A DNA stretch of 64,000 nucleotides from Mammaliicoccus lentus. GTDB lineage: Bacteria > Bacillota > Bacilli > Staphylococcales > Staphylococcaceae. The stretch lies in the NCBI RefSeq assembly GCF_002902755.1, contig NZ_PPRS01000003.1, positions 115,547-179,546 of the forward strand, given 5' to 3'. The notes under the pieces were generated by a model. The model was not told the DNA's origin, searched no databases, and worked only from the letters and a program-made list of their open reading frames with translations. Positions 9,257-18,848 of the stretch are shown piece by piece (positions within the stretch are counted from its first letter, which is position 1; each line of letters begins with the position of its first letter). Position numbers and translations under genes: made by a program.

Positions 9257-10771
9257 ATGGATAACAAACATTATTCAAAAGAGGAAATCATTCAAAGTAC
9301 GCCACGTACTGGTTTTTTCGGTCATCCTAAAGGTTTATCAACTTTGTTCCTTACTGAGTTCTGGGAAAGATTCAGTTATTATGGAATGAAAGCCATCCTT
9401 GCTTACTACATATACTATTCAGTAGCTAAAGGCGGATTTGGTATAGACCAAGGTTTAGCACTACAAATTGTCTCAATTTACGGAGCACTAGTATACATGA
9501 GTGGTGTTATCGGTGGTTGGATCGCTGATAGAATTACAGGTACTCGTCATGCCTTATTCTATGGTGGTATTCTAATCATGATAGGTCACATCTTACTATC
9601 ATTACCAAATAACTTTACTTTATTACTTGTCGCGCTTTTATTCTTAATCATTGGTACAGGTTTATTAAAACCGAATATTTCATCAACAGTTGGTCTGTTG
9701 TATGAGAAAAATGACCCAAGATTGGATTCAGCGTTCACAATTTTCTATATGTCTATTAACTTAGGTGCATTAATTTCACCATTAATCATTGGATGGTTAC
9801 AAGTAAATGTCGGATTCCACGCAGGCTTTGCAGTGGCAGCTATAGGTATGTTCGTTGGTTTAGTTATTTACTTTATTACGAATAAAAAATATTTAGGTTT
9901 AGCTGGTATTGAAGTACCAGATCCACTTAATAAAGAAGAGAAAGCTAGAATAACTAAAATCGTAGCGATAGTTGTGATTATTGCCGCAATTGTTTGTCTC
10001 ATTTTAAGTTTATTCGACCAATTAACTTTACCTAACTTTGCAAACTTCATTTCAGTATTAGGTGTATTATTACCTATTTATTACTTTATTAAAATTACAA
10101 CAAGTAAGAAAACTGAAGACTATGAGCGTTCAAGAGTGTATGCTTATATACCGTTATTTATTGCAGCTGTTGCATTCTGGATGATTCAAGAACAAGGATC
10201 TACAGTGTTAGCTCAATTTGCTGATACAAAAACTGAATTAAGCATGGCGAAACTAACTGGTGGTGCTATTGATTTCAATATTCCAGCAGCATGGTTCCAA
10301 TCACTTAATCCATTTTTCATTATTTTACTTGCACCTGTATTCTCAGTATTATGGGTAAAACTTGGTAAATTTAATCCACCAACTGTTTATAAATTCGCAA
10401 TTGGTGTCCTATTCGCAGGATTATCATATATTATTATGGTCATCCCATTATCAAGTGATTCTTCAATCATTCACCCAATTTGGTTATTCGGTAGTTTCTT
10501 ATTAGTTACTATAGGTGAGCTTTGTCTTTCACCTATTGCACTGTCAACTACAACTAAATTGGCACCTAAAGCTTTCACTGCTCAAATGATGAGTGTTTGG
10601 TTCTTATCAAACGCGATGGCTCAAGGTATTAACGCGCAAATGGTTAAATTATATACAAGCATAAGTACGAACGATTACTTCCTATACTCTGGTATAGTGG
10701 CAATCGTAATTGCAGCATTATTAATGGTTGCAAGTCCTAAAATCAAAACACTTATGGCTGGTGTTAAATAA
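9257..10771 (+). CDS. POT-family di/tripeptide:proton symporter (DtpT-like), copy 1
   Basis: Membrane transporter (504 aa) with about 14 segments importing small peptides with protons. The PTR2 signature EFWERFSYYGMKAILAYYIY (residues around 34-53) includes the conserved ExxERFxYYG proton-coupling motif. The GTGLLKPNISSTVG segment and the FYMSINLGALISPLI motif are also typical. It is monocistronic, with a strong terminator after it. A second paralogue follows directly in the same orientation. Confidence 0.9.
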   Translation: MDNKHYSKEEIIQSTPRTGFFGHPKGLSTLFLTEFWERFSYYGMKAILAYYIYYSVAKGGFGIDQGLALQIVSIYGALVYMSGVIGGWIADRITGTRHALFYGGILIMIGHILLSLPNNFTLLLVALLFLIIGTGLLKPNISSTVGLLYEKNDPRLDSAFTIFYMSINLGALISPLIIGWLQVNVGFHAGFAVAAIGMFVGLVIYFITNKKYLGLAGIEVPDPLNKEEKARITKIVAIVVIIAAIVCLILSLFDQLTLPNFANFISVLGVLLPIYYFIKITTSKKTEDYERSRVYAYIPLFIAAVAFWMIQEQGSTVLAQFADTKTELSMAKLTGGAIDFNIPAAWFQSLNPFFIILLAPVFSVLWVKLGKFNPPTVYKFAIGVLFAGLSYIIMVIPLSSDSSIIHPIWLFGSFLLVTIGELCLSPIALSTTTKLAPKAFTAQMMSVWFLSNAMAQGINAQMVKLYTSISTNDYFLYSGIVAIVIAALLMVASPKIKTLMAGVK

Positions 10772-10774
10772 TAT

Positions 10775-10815
10775 AAAGAAGACCGAGACAAATTTATGTT
10801 TCGGTCTTCTTTTTA
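10775..10815 (+). terminator. Terminator after first POT gene
   Basis: Stem AAAGAAGACCGA / TCGGTCTTCTTT (10775-10786 / 10801-10812) with a 14-base loop followed by TTTT. Confidence 0.85.
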
Positions 10816-10946
10816 TATTATATTTTTTGAACATTCATAATATTAGAACTTATACAAATTTTATTGAATTTTTTATTTTAGAGGTTTAAACTATTCTTTA
10901 AACTTACCTAAAAATTGGGGGAGAGTTTAGAAAGGAAGCGATTTTT

Positions 10947-12449
10947 ATGGTCAAAATGACGCGCGAGGAAATGGTTGAAACTGTTCCTCAACATGGATTT
11001 TTTGGGCATCCACGCGGCTTAGGCATACTGTTTTTTGTTGAATTTTGGGAACGTTTCAGTTATTACGGTATGCGTGCTATTTTGCTGTACTATTTATACT
11101 TCTCCGTAAGTCAAGGCGGACTAGGATTAGATAAAATTACTGCTCAGCAAATTATGGCAATGTACGGCTCACTGATATTTATGACAGGTATTCTAGGTGG
11201 TTGGGTTGCAGATAGATTACTTGGTTCGAGAAGATCCTTACTCTTAGGTTCTATATTGATTATGTTCGGTCACGTTGTATTATCTTTACCATTTGGATTG
11301 AGCGCATTTTTAATCTCTATGATTCTTATTATTGTCGGGTCAGGCTTAATGAAGCCAAACATTTCTAATGTTGTAGGTGGCCTATATCACAAAAATGATA
11401 ATAGATTAGATGCGGGATTTGTTATTTTCTATATGTCAGTTAATATGGGGGCTTTATTATCACCTCTTATTATTGACAAAGTACGTTTGAATGTTGGTTT
11501 CCACCAAGGTTTCTCTATTGCAGCATTTGGTATGTTCTTAGCTTTAATAGCATACGTACTATTCCAAAGAAAAAGTCTTGGTGAAGTAGAGAACTTCCCT
11601 TCAAACCCTTTAAATCATAAAGAAAAAATTAAATACTCTAAAATATTTACATATAGTACGATAGGTATTCTTATATTATTAGGTATTTTATACTTGGTTG
11701 ATCAACTTACATTTAATTCTATAAGTTTAATTGTCTTAATAGTCGGAATAGTAGTACCATTTATTTACTGGTCTATTATGTACCGAAGTCCAGATATTGA
11801 TAGTACCGAGAAATCTCGATTGTTAGCTTATGTACCACTATTCTTAGCTTCAGTACTTTTCTGGAGTATACAAGAACAAGGTTCAAACGTTCTAGGTGTA
11901 TTTGCTCAAGAGAAAACACAATTAGATTTATCTGTGTATGGTATTAACTTCGAAATTCCAGCTGGTTGGTTCCAATCAATCAACCCATTTTTCATCGTAA
12001 TATTTGCACCAATTATTTCAATGCTATGGCAAAAATTAGGTAAATATAACCCTTCTACACCTCTTAAATTTGTAATTGGTCTTACTTTTGCAGGTGTGTC
12101 ATTCATTGCGATGATGATTGCGATGTCTATGCAACAAACTGAGTTAATGAATCCTATATGGCTAATTTTAAGTTTCTTCTTATGTGTAATTGGAGAGCTA
12201 TGTTTATCTCCTACAGGATCAAGTGTTTCTGTGAAACTTGCACCAAGAGCATTCTCTGCACAAATGCTAAGCTTATGGTTCTTAACTAACGCAACTGCAC
12301 AAGGAATCAACGGACAACTTGTAAAATTAATAAAACCATTAGGACACCAAAATTACTTCGGTCTTATTGGTGCAATCGCAATTGTTGTAGCATTAATTGT
12401 GCTTGCTATGACACCAAAAATCAAAAAACTTATGCAAGGTATACATTAA
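10947..12449 (+). CDS. POT-family di/tripeptide:proton symporter, copy 2
   Basis: Paralogue (500 aa) of the preceding gene, clearly homologous throughout: EFWERFSYYGMRAILLYYLY, GSGLMKPNISNVVG and FYMSVNMGALLSPLI match copy 1 position for position. Around 14 membrane segments. The ribosome site AAAGGAAG precedes the ATG. The two copies are diverged enough to be an old tandem duplication rather than a recent one, and may differ in peptide preference. It has its own terminator and no obvious cre site upstream. Confidence 0.9.
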   Translation: MVKMTREEMVETVPQHGFFGHPRGLGILFFVEFWERFSYYGMRAILLYYLYFSVSQGGLGLDKITAQQIMAMYGSLIFMTGILGGWVADRLLGSRRSLLLGSILIMFGHVVLSLPFGLSAFLISMILIIVGSGLMKPNISNVVGGLYHKNDNRLDAGFVIFYMSVNMGALLSPLIIDKVRLNVGFHQGFSIAAFGMFLALIAYVLFQRKSLGEVENFPSNPLNHKEKIKYSKIFTYSTIGILILLGILYLVDQLTFNSISLIVLIVGIVVPFIYWSIMYRSPDIDSTEKSRLLAYVPLFLASVLFWSIQEQGSNVLGVFAQEKTQLDLSVYGINFEIPAGWFQSINPFFIVIFAPIISMLWQKLGKYNPSTPLKFVIGLTFAGVSFIAMMIAMSMQQTELMNPIWLILSFFLCVIGELCLSPTGSSVSVKLAPRAFSAQMLSLWFLTNATAQGINGQLVKLIKPLGHQNYFGLIGAIAIVVALIVLAMTPKIKKLMQGIH

Positions 12450-12482
12450 AAGAAGCCCAATCAATAGATTGGGCTTCTTTTA
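12449..12482 (+). terminator. Terminator after second POT gene
   Basis: A 14-bp stem AAAAGAAGCCCAATC / GATTGGGCTTCTTTT with loop AATA, T-run on the plus strand. Confidence 0.85.
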
Positions 12483-12541
12483 TCATTTATATTGAGTTTG
12501 TTAGCTTAATTCTTGTGATATTAAATAATGAAATACCACAA

Positions 12542-13120
12542 TTACTTTATAGATTCGGATAAGTTTTTCTGTTTATTGTATTCTCCATTTTCACCTAAGA
12601 AGTATTCTTCTACTTCTTTCCAATTGTATACTTTTGGCCACTTATCATAATCAATATTATGTGCTGCTGCATACATAATTGAATGATTATTAAAGCTTTC
12701 TAATTGTCTAGGATTGTCATCGATTAAGTAATCTGTATTTACAATTCCTTTATCACCGCAAAATACAAAATGTTGTGGATCAATAAATGGTAAGTGTTCT
12801 CTTAACCAAGCATATTTATCAGCAAATGATGTAGGTACGTCCATTGCAGCTGTAACGATAAAAACATCATAATATTCGTTTAATTTTCTTACAACATCTA
12901 CAGCATCATCAAATACTTCTAAATCTCTGAAAAATCCATCTTCCCTAAGAATATCAGTTAAAATACCTTGGTGTTCAGGCATCATATTTCTAATTTTACT
13001 ACCTTTTAGTTCTTCCATAGTAACGTTTGAAGAAGTTTCTTGATTATAACGCATTAATAATTTTTTAATTGTATCAACTAACACTTCATCCATATCAATA
13101 CCGATTGTTTGTTTCGCCAT
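12542..13120 (-). CDS. 5'(3')-deoxyribonucleotidase, HAD family
   Basis: HAD-superfamily phosphatase (192 aa) of the NT5C type that removes 5'- or 3'-phosphates from deoxyribonucleotides. The catalytic motif is IGIDMDEVLVD, with nucleophile Asp9 and acid/base Asp11. Motif II lies in FIVTAAMDVPTSF and motif III/IV in DYLIDDNPRQL. Start after AAAGGAGAAGGTATA. It is the only gene between hisC and the POT terminator, with 64 bases to hisC, so co-transcription with hisC is possible. Confidence 0.85.
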   Translation of the reverse strand: MAKQTIGIDMDEVLVDTIKKLLMRYNQETSSNVTMEELKGSKIRNMMPEHQGILTDILREDGFFRDLEVFDDAVDVVRKLNEYYDVFIVTAAMDVPTSFADKYAWLREHLPFIDPQHFVFCGDKGIVNTDYLIDDNPRQLESFNNHSIMYAAAHNIDYDKWPKVYNWKEVEEYFLGENGEYNKQKNLSESIK

Positions 13121-13184
13121 TATACCTTCTCCTTTTATATCTCATGTATACTATTATAACAAAGAACTTATTCACTTTCCTTTT

Positions 13185-14252
13185 TTATGAATTCACTTTT
13201 TCGAAAAAGGTTTCTAATACTTTAATCATTTTATCATTATGCTCACTAAAACCAACTGTAATACGAACCCCATTAGGAAACGGCCTTGTGATAAAACCTT
13301 CTTTTAATAATTGATCGTATAGTTCTTGAGGTTTATCTGTGTTTACGAATACAAAGTTTGTTTGACTGTCGTATAAATGTTCTTTAAATGAAGAATTTAA
13401 GAATTTTTCAATTTCAGTTCTATTCTTGTTAGTAATATCTTTTAAATATTCTTGATCTTGTAACGCTGCGTTAGCTGCAACTGCGGATAGTGACGTTACA
13501 TTGAAAGGTAGACGAACAATATCAAGTTGGTTGAGTAATGATTCATCGGCAATCGCATATCCAATTCGTTGTGATGCTAAGCCATATGCTTTAGAAAATG
13601 TTCTTAATACAACAACTTGTTTATATTTATCTAATAATTCTAAACTTCTAGGCATATCTTCAGCAACAGCGAACTCTATGTATGCTTCATCAATTAACAC
13701 GATAATATTATCTGGAACTTTTTTAATAAACGATTCTAGTTCCTCGTGTGGTAAATATGTTCCAGATGGATTGTTAGGATTACAAATCCATATTAATTTC
13801 GTCTTATCAGTAATTTCTTCGTACATTGCATCTAAATCAAAATAACCATTATTAAGTGGCGTCGTCTTAACTTGTGCACGTTCAATGACAGCATGATGTT
13901 TATATTGTCCAAACGTCATATCACTCGTTAATATTTCATCATCTGCTTCTAATACTGCTCTAGAAATAATCATGATAACTTCATCTAAACCAGATCCAAA
14001 AAATATTTGTTCTTTCTTCACGTTTAAAAACTGACTCAAAGTATCTTTTACATCAAATTGTTTCACTTCTGGATAATAAAATAACTCATCTAGACTTTCT
14101 TGTATTGCATCTTTAACTTTCGGAGAAGGGCCGTACAAATTTTCATTTGAAGCAAGCTTTACCATATCCCCTTCAATGCCGTACTTTTCTTTTAGTTGCC
14201 TTGGTGATAAACCAGGCTGATAAGCCTGTAACTCTTTTAATTGTTGCTTCAT
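13185..14252 (-). CDS. hisC: Histidinol-phosphate aminotransferase HisC
   Basis: PLP-dependent class I/II aminotransferase (355 aa) converting imidazole acetol-phosphate to histidinol phosphate. Conserved features are SNENLYGPSP (around 35-44), CNPNNPSGT (157-165) and the Schiff-base Lys221 in RTFSKAYGLASQRIGYA. It stands alone without other his genes, as in S. aureus at this locus, so a role with aromatic amino acids is possible. Start preceded by GGAGGTCATAGGAT. Confidence 0.88.
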   Translation of the reverse strand: MKQQLKELQAYQPGLSPRQLKEKYGIEGDMVKLASNENLYGPSPKVKDAIQESLDELFYYPEVKQFDVKDTLSQFLNVKKEQIFFGSGLDEVIMIISRAVLEADDEILTSDMTFGQYKHHAVIERAQVKTTPLNNGYFDLDAMYEEITDKTKLIWICNPNNPSGTYLPHEELESFIKKVPDNIIVLIDEAYIEFAVAEDMPRSLELLDKYKQVVVLRTFSKAYGLASQRIGYAIADESLLNQLDIVRLPFNVTSLSAVAANAALQDQEYLKDITNKNRTEIEKFLNSSFKEHLYDSQTNFVFVNTDKPQELYDQLLKEGFITRPFPNGVRITVGFSEHNDKMIKVLETFFEKVNS

Positions 14253-14279
14253 ATCCTATGACCTCCATATTTAAAAATA

Positions 14280-14328
14280 AGTGTGACATAGAAATCTATT
14301 CGTTCTCATAAAATTTCTATGTGTCACT
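14280..14328 (-). terminator. Hairpin of the dispersed GACATAGAAAT family
   Basis: AGTGTGACATAGAAAT (14280-14295) pairs with ATTTCTATGTGTCACT (14313-14328) around a 17-base loop. It lies between the opuC-like genes and hisC, all on the minus strand. It may end the upstream transcript or belong to the repeated hairpin family discussed in the findings. Confidence 0.5.
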
Positions 14329-14405
14329 CCGTTAAAGATAACTAGATTGAAAGGCTTGATACAAGGACATTTTCAAACCAGATATCCATTGCAAATATAA
14401 CATTT

Positions 14406-14436
14406 AAGGCTGAGTCATTTGTTTATGTCTCAGCCT
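14406..14436 (-). terminator. Hairpin downstream of the OpuC-like operon
   Basis: Stem AGGCTGAG / CTCAGCCT with a 15-base loop about 50 bases past the permease-binding-protein stop codon. The minus-strand T-run is weak, so efficiency is uncertain. Confidence 0.5.
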
Positions 14437-14483
14437 CAATTAAATAATATTATAGACCTAACCATTTTCATAAATCAATGGCT

Positions 14484-15998
14484 TTAGTCAATTAGATTAT
14501 TCTTCTTTAAATATTCTTCTGCAACTTGATATGCATCTTCATCTTTTACCGTAACACGATAATTCATTTCTTGCATTTCTTCGTCACTAATTTTACCTTT
14601 TAATTTGTTCATTGCTTTCACTACATCAGGATGCTTTTCAACAGTTTCTTTTTTCATCATTGGTGCGCCTTGATATGGTGGGAATAACTTTTTGTCATCT
14701 TCTAATACAACCATGCCATATTCTTTTAATTCAGCATCTGTTGAATATGCATCTATTAAGTCAATATCATTACTTTCAATCGCTTGATAACGTAATTTAG
14801 GTTCCATTGTTTTTACATCATTGAATTTCAAGTTGTATTTATTTTGAATGCCTTTATAACCATCTTCACGGTCGTTAAATTCTAGCGTAAAGCCTGGTCT
14901 AATATCATCTTCAACTTTTTTCAAATCAGAAATAGTTTTTAAATTATGTTTTTTAGCATATTCTTCTTTAACTGCTAAAGCATACGTGTTGTTGTATTTC
15001 ATAGGTTCTAACAATTGCATATCAAATTTCTTTTCTAAACTATCATTTGCTTGATTATATACATCTTTTTCTGTTGTTGATTTAGGTGTTTCTTTAGTTA
15101 ATTCTCCTAATACAGTACCAGTGAATTCAAGATATCCGTCCACCTCATTAGATTTTAAAGCATTAAATAAGAATGAAGTCTTACCCATTCCAGCCTTCAC
15201 ATTTACCGTATTATCTGTTTCATCTTCAATTAAAATTTTATACATATTTGTGATAACTTCTGGTTCAGAGCCTAATTTACCTGCTAATGTAATTTTTTCA
15301 CCTTTTTGTCCAAATAAAGGAGCGATAATTGTTATTAAGAAAACAAGTAAAATTGCGCCTAGAATAATAATCGATTTCTTGTATGAAATTTTCTCTAACA
15401 TTCTTAAGAATACGTCGAAGAATATAGCAAGAATTGCAGCTGGTATCGCACCTAATAATATGAGTGATGAATTATTACGATCAATACCGAGTAAAATTAA
15501 ATCCCCTAGTCCTCCTGCACCAATTAAAGCTGCTAACGTAGCAGTACCAATAATTAATACCATAGCTGTTCTAATACCAGCCATCATTACTGGCATAGCG
15601 AGTGGTAATTCGACTTTAGAAAGTCTTCTACCTGTTTTCATTCCTATACCTCTAGCCGCTTCAATAAGGGAAGGATCTACTTCTTTGATTCCTGTATATG
15701 TATTTCTTAAGATTGGTAATAATGCGTAAATAACCAATGCAATTATAGCTGGAATACGACCAATACCAAACAATGGAATCATCAACCCTAGCAAGGCTAG
15801 CGAAGGGATTGTTTGGAGAACTGCCGCAATGTTAATTACAACTTCAGCAATTTTATCTGTTTTCGTAAGTAAAATACCTAATGGAACAGCGATAACAACT
15901 GCAATAAGTAAAGCAATAAACGATAATTGAATATGTTCCAGTAACGTTTCTAGCAATTGTCCTTTTCTACTAGATAATGTTTCGAATAATACATTCAT
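14484..15998 (-). CDS. Osmoprotectant ABC transporter permease/substrate-binding fusion (OpuC/OpuB type)
   Basis: A 504-aa fusion. Residues about 1-210 form a BPD-type permease with five to six membrane helices and the EAA loop EAARGIGMKTGRRLSKVELPLAMPV. After one further helix, residues about 230-504 form an OpuAC-like glycine betaine/choline-binding domain (VNVKAGMGKTSFLFNAL, LTKETPKSTTEKDVY). Such fusions are common in Firmicutes quaternary-amine importers. The start ATG overlaps the stop of the upstream ATPase gene (TAATG), so the pair is coupled. The exact substrate (choline, carnitine or betaine) cannot be read from the sequence. Confidence 0.85.
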   Translation of the reverse strand: MNVLFETLSSRKGQLLETLLEHIQLSFIALLIAVVIAVPLGILLTKTDKIAEVVINIAAVLQTIPSLALLGLMIPLFGIGRIPAIIALVIYALLPILRNTYTGIKEVDPSLIEAARGIGMKTGRRLSKVELPLAMPVMMAGIRTAMVLIIGTATLAALIGAGGLGDLILLGIDRNNSSLILLGAIPAAILAIFFDVFLRMLEKISYKKSIIILGAILLVFLITIIAPLFGQKGEKITLAGKLGSEPEVITNMYKILIEDETDNTVNVKAGMGKTSFLFNALKSNEVDGYLEFTGTVLGELTKETPKSTTEKDVYNQANDSLEKKFDMQLLEPMKYNNTYALAVKEEYAKKHNLKTISDLKKVEDDIRPGFTLEFNDREDGYKGIQNKYNLKFNDVKTMEPKLRYQAIESNDIDLIDAYSTDAELKEYGMVVLEDDKKLFPPYQGAPMMKKETVEKHPDVVKAMNKLKGKISDEEMQEMNYRVTVKDEDAYQVAEEYLKKNNLID

Positions 15999-16957
15999 TA
16001 TGAAACACCTCTATTCTTATCAGCTAAGTAACTAAAAACATACTGCCTAGTTACAATATGGCTTGGTTCCTCTTCGCCTTTATCCATTACAATTGCTTCA
16101 TGTTCAGCTAACAATCCATATATATCATCAATGGTTTGTGTTGGTGTTACTTTAGGATAAACATCTATAGAAGTTGGATGAACTTCTGAAATAGGTTGCG
16201 CGATATCTCCTAACTGTACTTGTTTTAGTACATGAGCATCCATATTACCAATAAATGATTTAACAAATTCATTTTTAGGATGGTGAATAAAATCTTCTGT
16301 TGTGCCAATTTGCTCAACATGTCCCTCATTTAAGAGGCAAATACGGTCTCCCATTTTCATCGCTTCTTCTATATCATGTGTGACAAAGATAATTGTCTTG
16401 TTAATTTCAGATTGCAACTTCAGTACATCATCTTGTAAATTTTTACGACTAATTGGATCTAAAGCGCTGAATGGTTCATCCATAAGTACTACCGGCGGAT
16501 CTGAAGCCAAGGCTCTTATAACACCGATTCTTTGTTGTTGTCCACCTGATAATTCACTAGGGTATCGATCTCTAAATGTATCTGGGTCTAACCCTACCAT
16601 ATTCAATAATTCATCAACGCGTTTTGCAATATCTTGTTTTTTCCACTTTTTCATTTCAGGTACTTGTGAAATATTTTCTTTAATCGTCATATGTGGGAAT
16701 AAAGCAATTTGTTGTAATACATAACCTATATCCCATCTCATTTCAGAAACATCATAATCACTAATTGGTTTATCATTAAAATAAATATATCCATCTGATA
16801 AATGAATCAAGCGATTAATCATTTTAAGCGTCGTTGTTTTCCCACACCCCGACGGCCCGATTAATACAAAAAATTCCCCTTTATCTACGTTGAAACTAAC
16901 GTTATCAACCGCTTTTTTAGTACCATATAATTTTGAAACATTTTTAAATTTAATCAT
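15998..16957 (-). CDS. Osmoprotectant ABC transporter ATPase (OpuCA type)
   Basis: ATPase (about 319 aa) of the quaternary-amine transporter. Walker A GPSGCGKTT is at 34-42, the signature LSGGQQQRIGVIRAL near 140, and Walker B VLMDEPFSALDP follows. The C-terminal 80 residues after the nucleotide-binding domain resemble a short regulatory extension with one possible CBS-like segment. The start MIKFKNVSKLYG follows TGGGG nine bases upstream; an in-frame GTG five codons earlier sits too close to AAAGGA. Operon with the fused permease/binding protein. Confidence 0.85.
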   Translation of the reverse strand: MIKFKNVSKLYGTKKAVDNVSFNVDKGEFFVLIGPSGCGKTTTLKMINRLIHLSDGYIYFNDKPISDYDVSEMRWDIGYVLQQIALFPHMTIKENISQVPEMKKWKKQDIAKRVDELLNMVGLDPDTFRDRYPSELSGGQQQRIGVIRALASDPPVVLMDEPFSALDPISRKNLQDDVLKLQSEINKTIIFVTHDIEEAMKMGDRICLLNEGHVEQIGTTEDFIHHPKNEFVKSFIGNMDAHVLKQVQLGDIAQPISEVHPTSIDVYPKVTPTQTIDDIYGLLAEHEAIVMDKGEEEPSHIVTRQYVFSYLADKNRGVS

Positions 16958-17048
16958 CCCAATATACCCCACATTTCCTTTTATTGTTCAAAATTAGATT
17001 TATCTTTATAATCATTTACCCTCAATAAACAATAAAATTCATTGTTTT

Positions 17049-18827
17049 TTAAATTGGTTGTTTATATTTTTTAATTGTATCAATAAATATTGGACAATAG
17101 TGTTTTAATTTATAACTACCTATTCCATCTATCATAATCATTTCTTTTTTAGATTCAGGTAGGCGTTTCGCAAATTGTTCTAAAATTTGGTCAGAAAAGA
17201 TAGATAACGGGGATACTTCTAACTCTTTACTTAAGTCTTTTCTAACTTCAACTAGACGATTAAATAATGAGCGGTCTACATCTGTTATTGTTTGTATATC
17301 TACAATCTCTTTAGGTTTAGATTTAAATGGTGTTGTCATAATTTGTACATTACCTCTTAAAACTTCCATCGCTGATTGGTCAACACTCAATACTTCTTTA
17401 TATTCATTTAAATATCCTTTAAACCTTAACTCGTCTAATAAATGGTGACATTCGTTTGTAGTATAATCTTTTAGTATTCCATAAGTACTTAGCTCTTCAT
17501 ACCCTAAAGATGTTATCTGAGTTGATTTCTCACCTCTAAGTACTTGTATAATCATATTCCTTTTTTCTTGTTGTTTTAATCTCGCAATGCAACTTAAAAT
17601 TTTCTGTGCTTCAGTAGTCATATCGTATGATTTTTTAGCTTCTAAACAACTTGAACATCTTCCACACTCTTCAAGTTTTTCATCAGGGTTGAAATAATGA
17701 ATCATCATCGCTTCAAGGCATTTCGTTGTCTTCGTGTATTGAATCATTTGTCTTAACTTCTCGCCTTGTTTTTCTTTATATTCATCATCCGCTTGGCTAG
17801 AAGAAATAAAGAATTTTTGTAAATCAATATCTCTATCAGAGAATAGCAATATACATTCACTGTCTAATTGATCTCGTCCTGCTCTACCTGCTTCTTGATA
17901 ATAAGACTCGATGTCTTGAGGCATATTATAATGAATCACAAATCTCACATTAGATTTATCTATTCCCATTCCGAAAGCATTGGTAGCGACTGCTAATTTT
18001 ATATCATCATCTATAAATTTTCTTTGTGCACGTTCTCTTTCTTCTTTCGGCAAACCAGCGTGATACATAACATTTTTTATATCTAAATCGTCAAAAGTCT
18101 CACTAAGTTGTTCTACTTGTTTTCTTGTTGAACAATAAATGATGCCTGATTGATTAATATGACTTTTTACATAATCTTTGACGAAGTTCAATCTTTGGTA
18201 CGTACTATTTACTTTAAATGTTAAATTTTCACGTTTAATAGAAGTTTCAACAATATCTTGTTCTGCTATTCCTAGTTTCTGTGAAATATCTTCTTGTACT
18301 TCTTGAGTAGCCGTAGCAGTTAATGCAACTAATCTAAAATGATGTGGTAAACTCATAACATGAGTTATCACTTCTTGATAACTCGGCCTAAAATCATGTC
18401 CCCATTTAGATATACAATGGGCTTCATCAAATGCTATAAGTTGAATATTACATTTATTTATTAATTGTACAAATTGTGGTTGATTAAAGCGCTCTGGTGC
18501 AATATATAGGAATTTAACTTGTCCTGAAACAAGTTCTCTTTCTACTCTATTCTTCTCTTTATTTGTTAATGTACTATTTAAAAATTCAGCTTTAATCCCC
18601 ATAGACCTTAAGCTGTCAACTTGGTCTTTCATTAAGGAGATTAAAGGACTGATGACAATTGTTACGCCATCTAAATAAAGTCCTGGTACTTGATAACAAA
18701 TTGATTTACCTCCGCCAGTCGGCATAACACCTAATGTTGGTCGATGATCAATCACTTTATCAATAATTTCTTTCTGTCCATCTCTAAATTGTTGATACCC
18801 AAAGTATTCTTTTAAAATATTTTGCAT
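17049..18827 (-). CDS. recQ: ATP-dependent DNA helicase RecQ
   Basis: RecQ-family 3'-5' DNA helicase (592 aa) acting in recombination and repair. Motif I is MPTGGGKS (35-42), motif II FDEAHCISKWGHDFRPSY (DEAH), and motif VI YYQEAGRAGRDQ. The zinc-binding RQC cysteines sit in MMIHYFNPDEKLEECGRCSSC, and an HRDC domain (about 510-592) ends the protein. It is 21 bases downstream of the ABC-F gene and probably co-transcribed with it. Confidence 0.93.
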   Translation of the reverse strand: MQNILKEYFGYQQFRDGQKEIIDKVIDHRPTLGVMPTGGGKSICYQVPGLYLDGVTIVISPLISLMKDQVDSLRSMGIKAEFLNSTLTNKEKNRVERELVSGQVKFLYIAPERFNQPQFVQLINKCNIQLIAFDEAHCISKWGHDFRPSYQEVITHVMSLPHHFRLVALTATATQEVQEDISQKLGIAEQDIVETSIKRENLTFKVNSTYQRLNFVKDYVKSHINQSGIIYCSTRKQVEQLSETFDDLDIKNVMYHAGLPKEERERAQRKFIDDDIKLAVATNAFGMGIDKSNVRFVIHYNMPQDIESYYQEAGRAGRDQLDSECILLFSDRDIDLQKFFISSSQADDEYKEKQGEKLRQMIQYTKTTKCLEAMMIHYFNPDEKLEECGRCSSCLEAKKSYDMTTEAQKILSCIARLKQQEKRNMIIQVLRGEKSTQITSLGYEELSTYGILKDYTTNECHHLLDELRFKGYLNEYKEVLSVDQSAMEVLRGNVQIMTTPFKSKPKEIVDIQTITDVDRSLFNRLVEVRKDLSKELEVSPLSIFSDQILEQFAKRLPESKKEMIMIDGIGSYKLKHYCPIFIDTIKKYKQPI

Positions 18828-18848
18828 CTATATTACACCTCTATATGC

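Noticed and set aside
11906..12310. 134-codon ORF opposite the second POT gene
   Set aside because: It lies wholly within a strong coding frame on the other strand and has no family features.
15121..15729. 202-codon ORF opposite the OpuC-type gene
   Set aside because: A shadow of the permease coding strand, rich in Ser/Ile/Pro as expected from codon complement.
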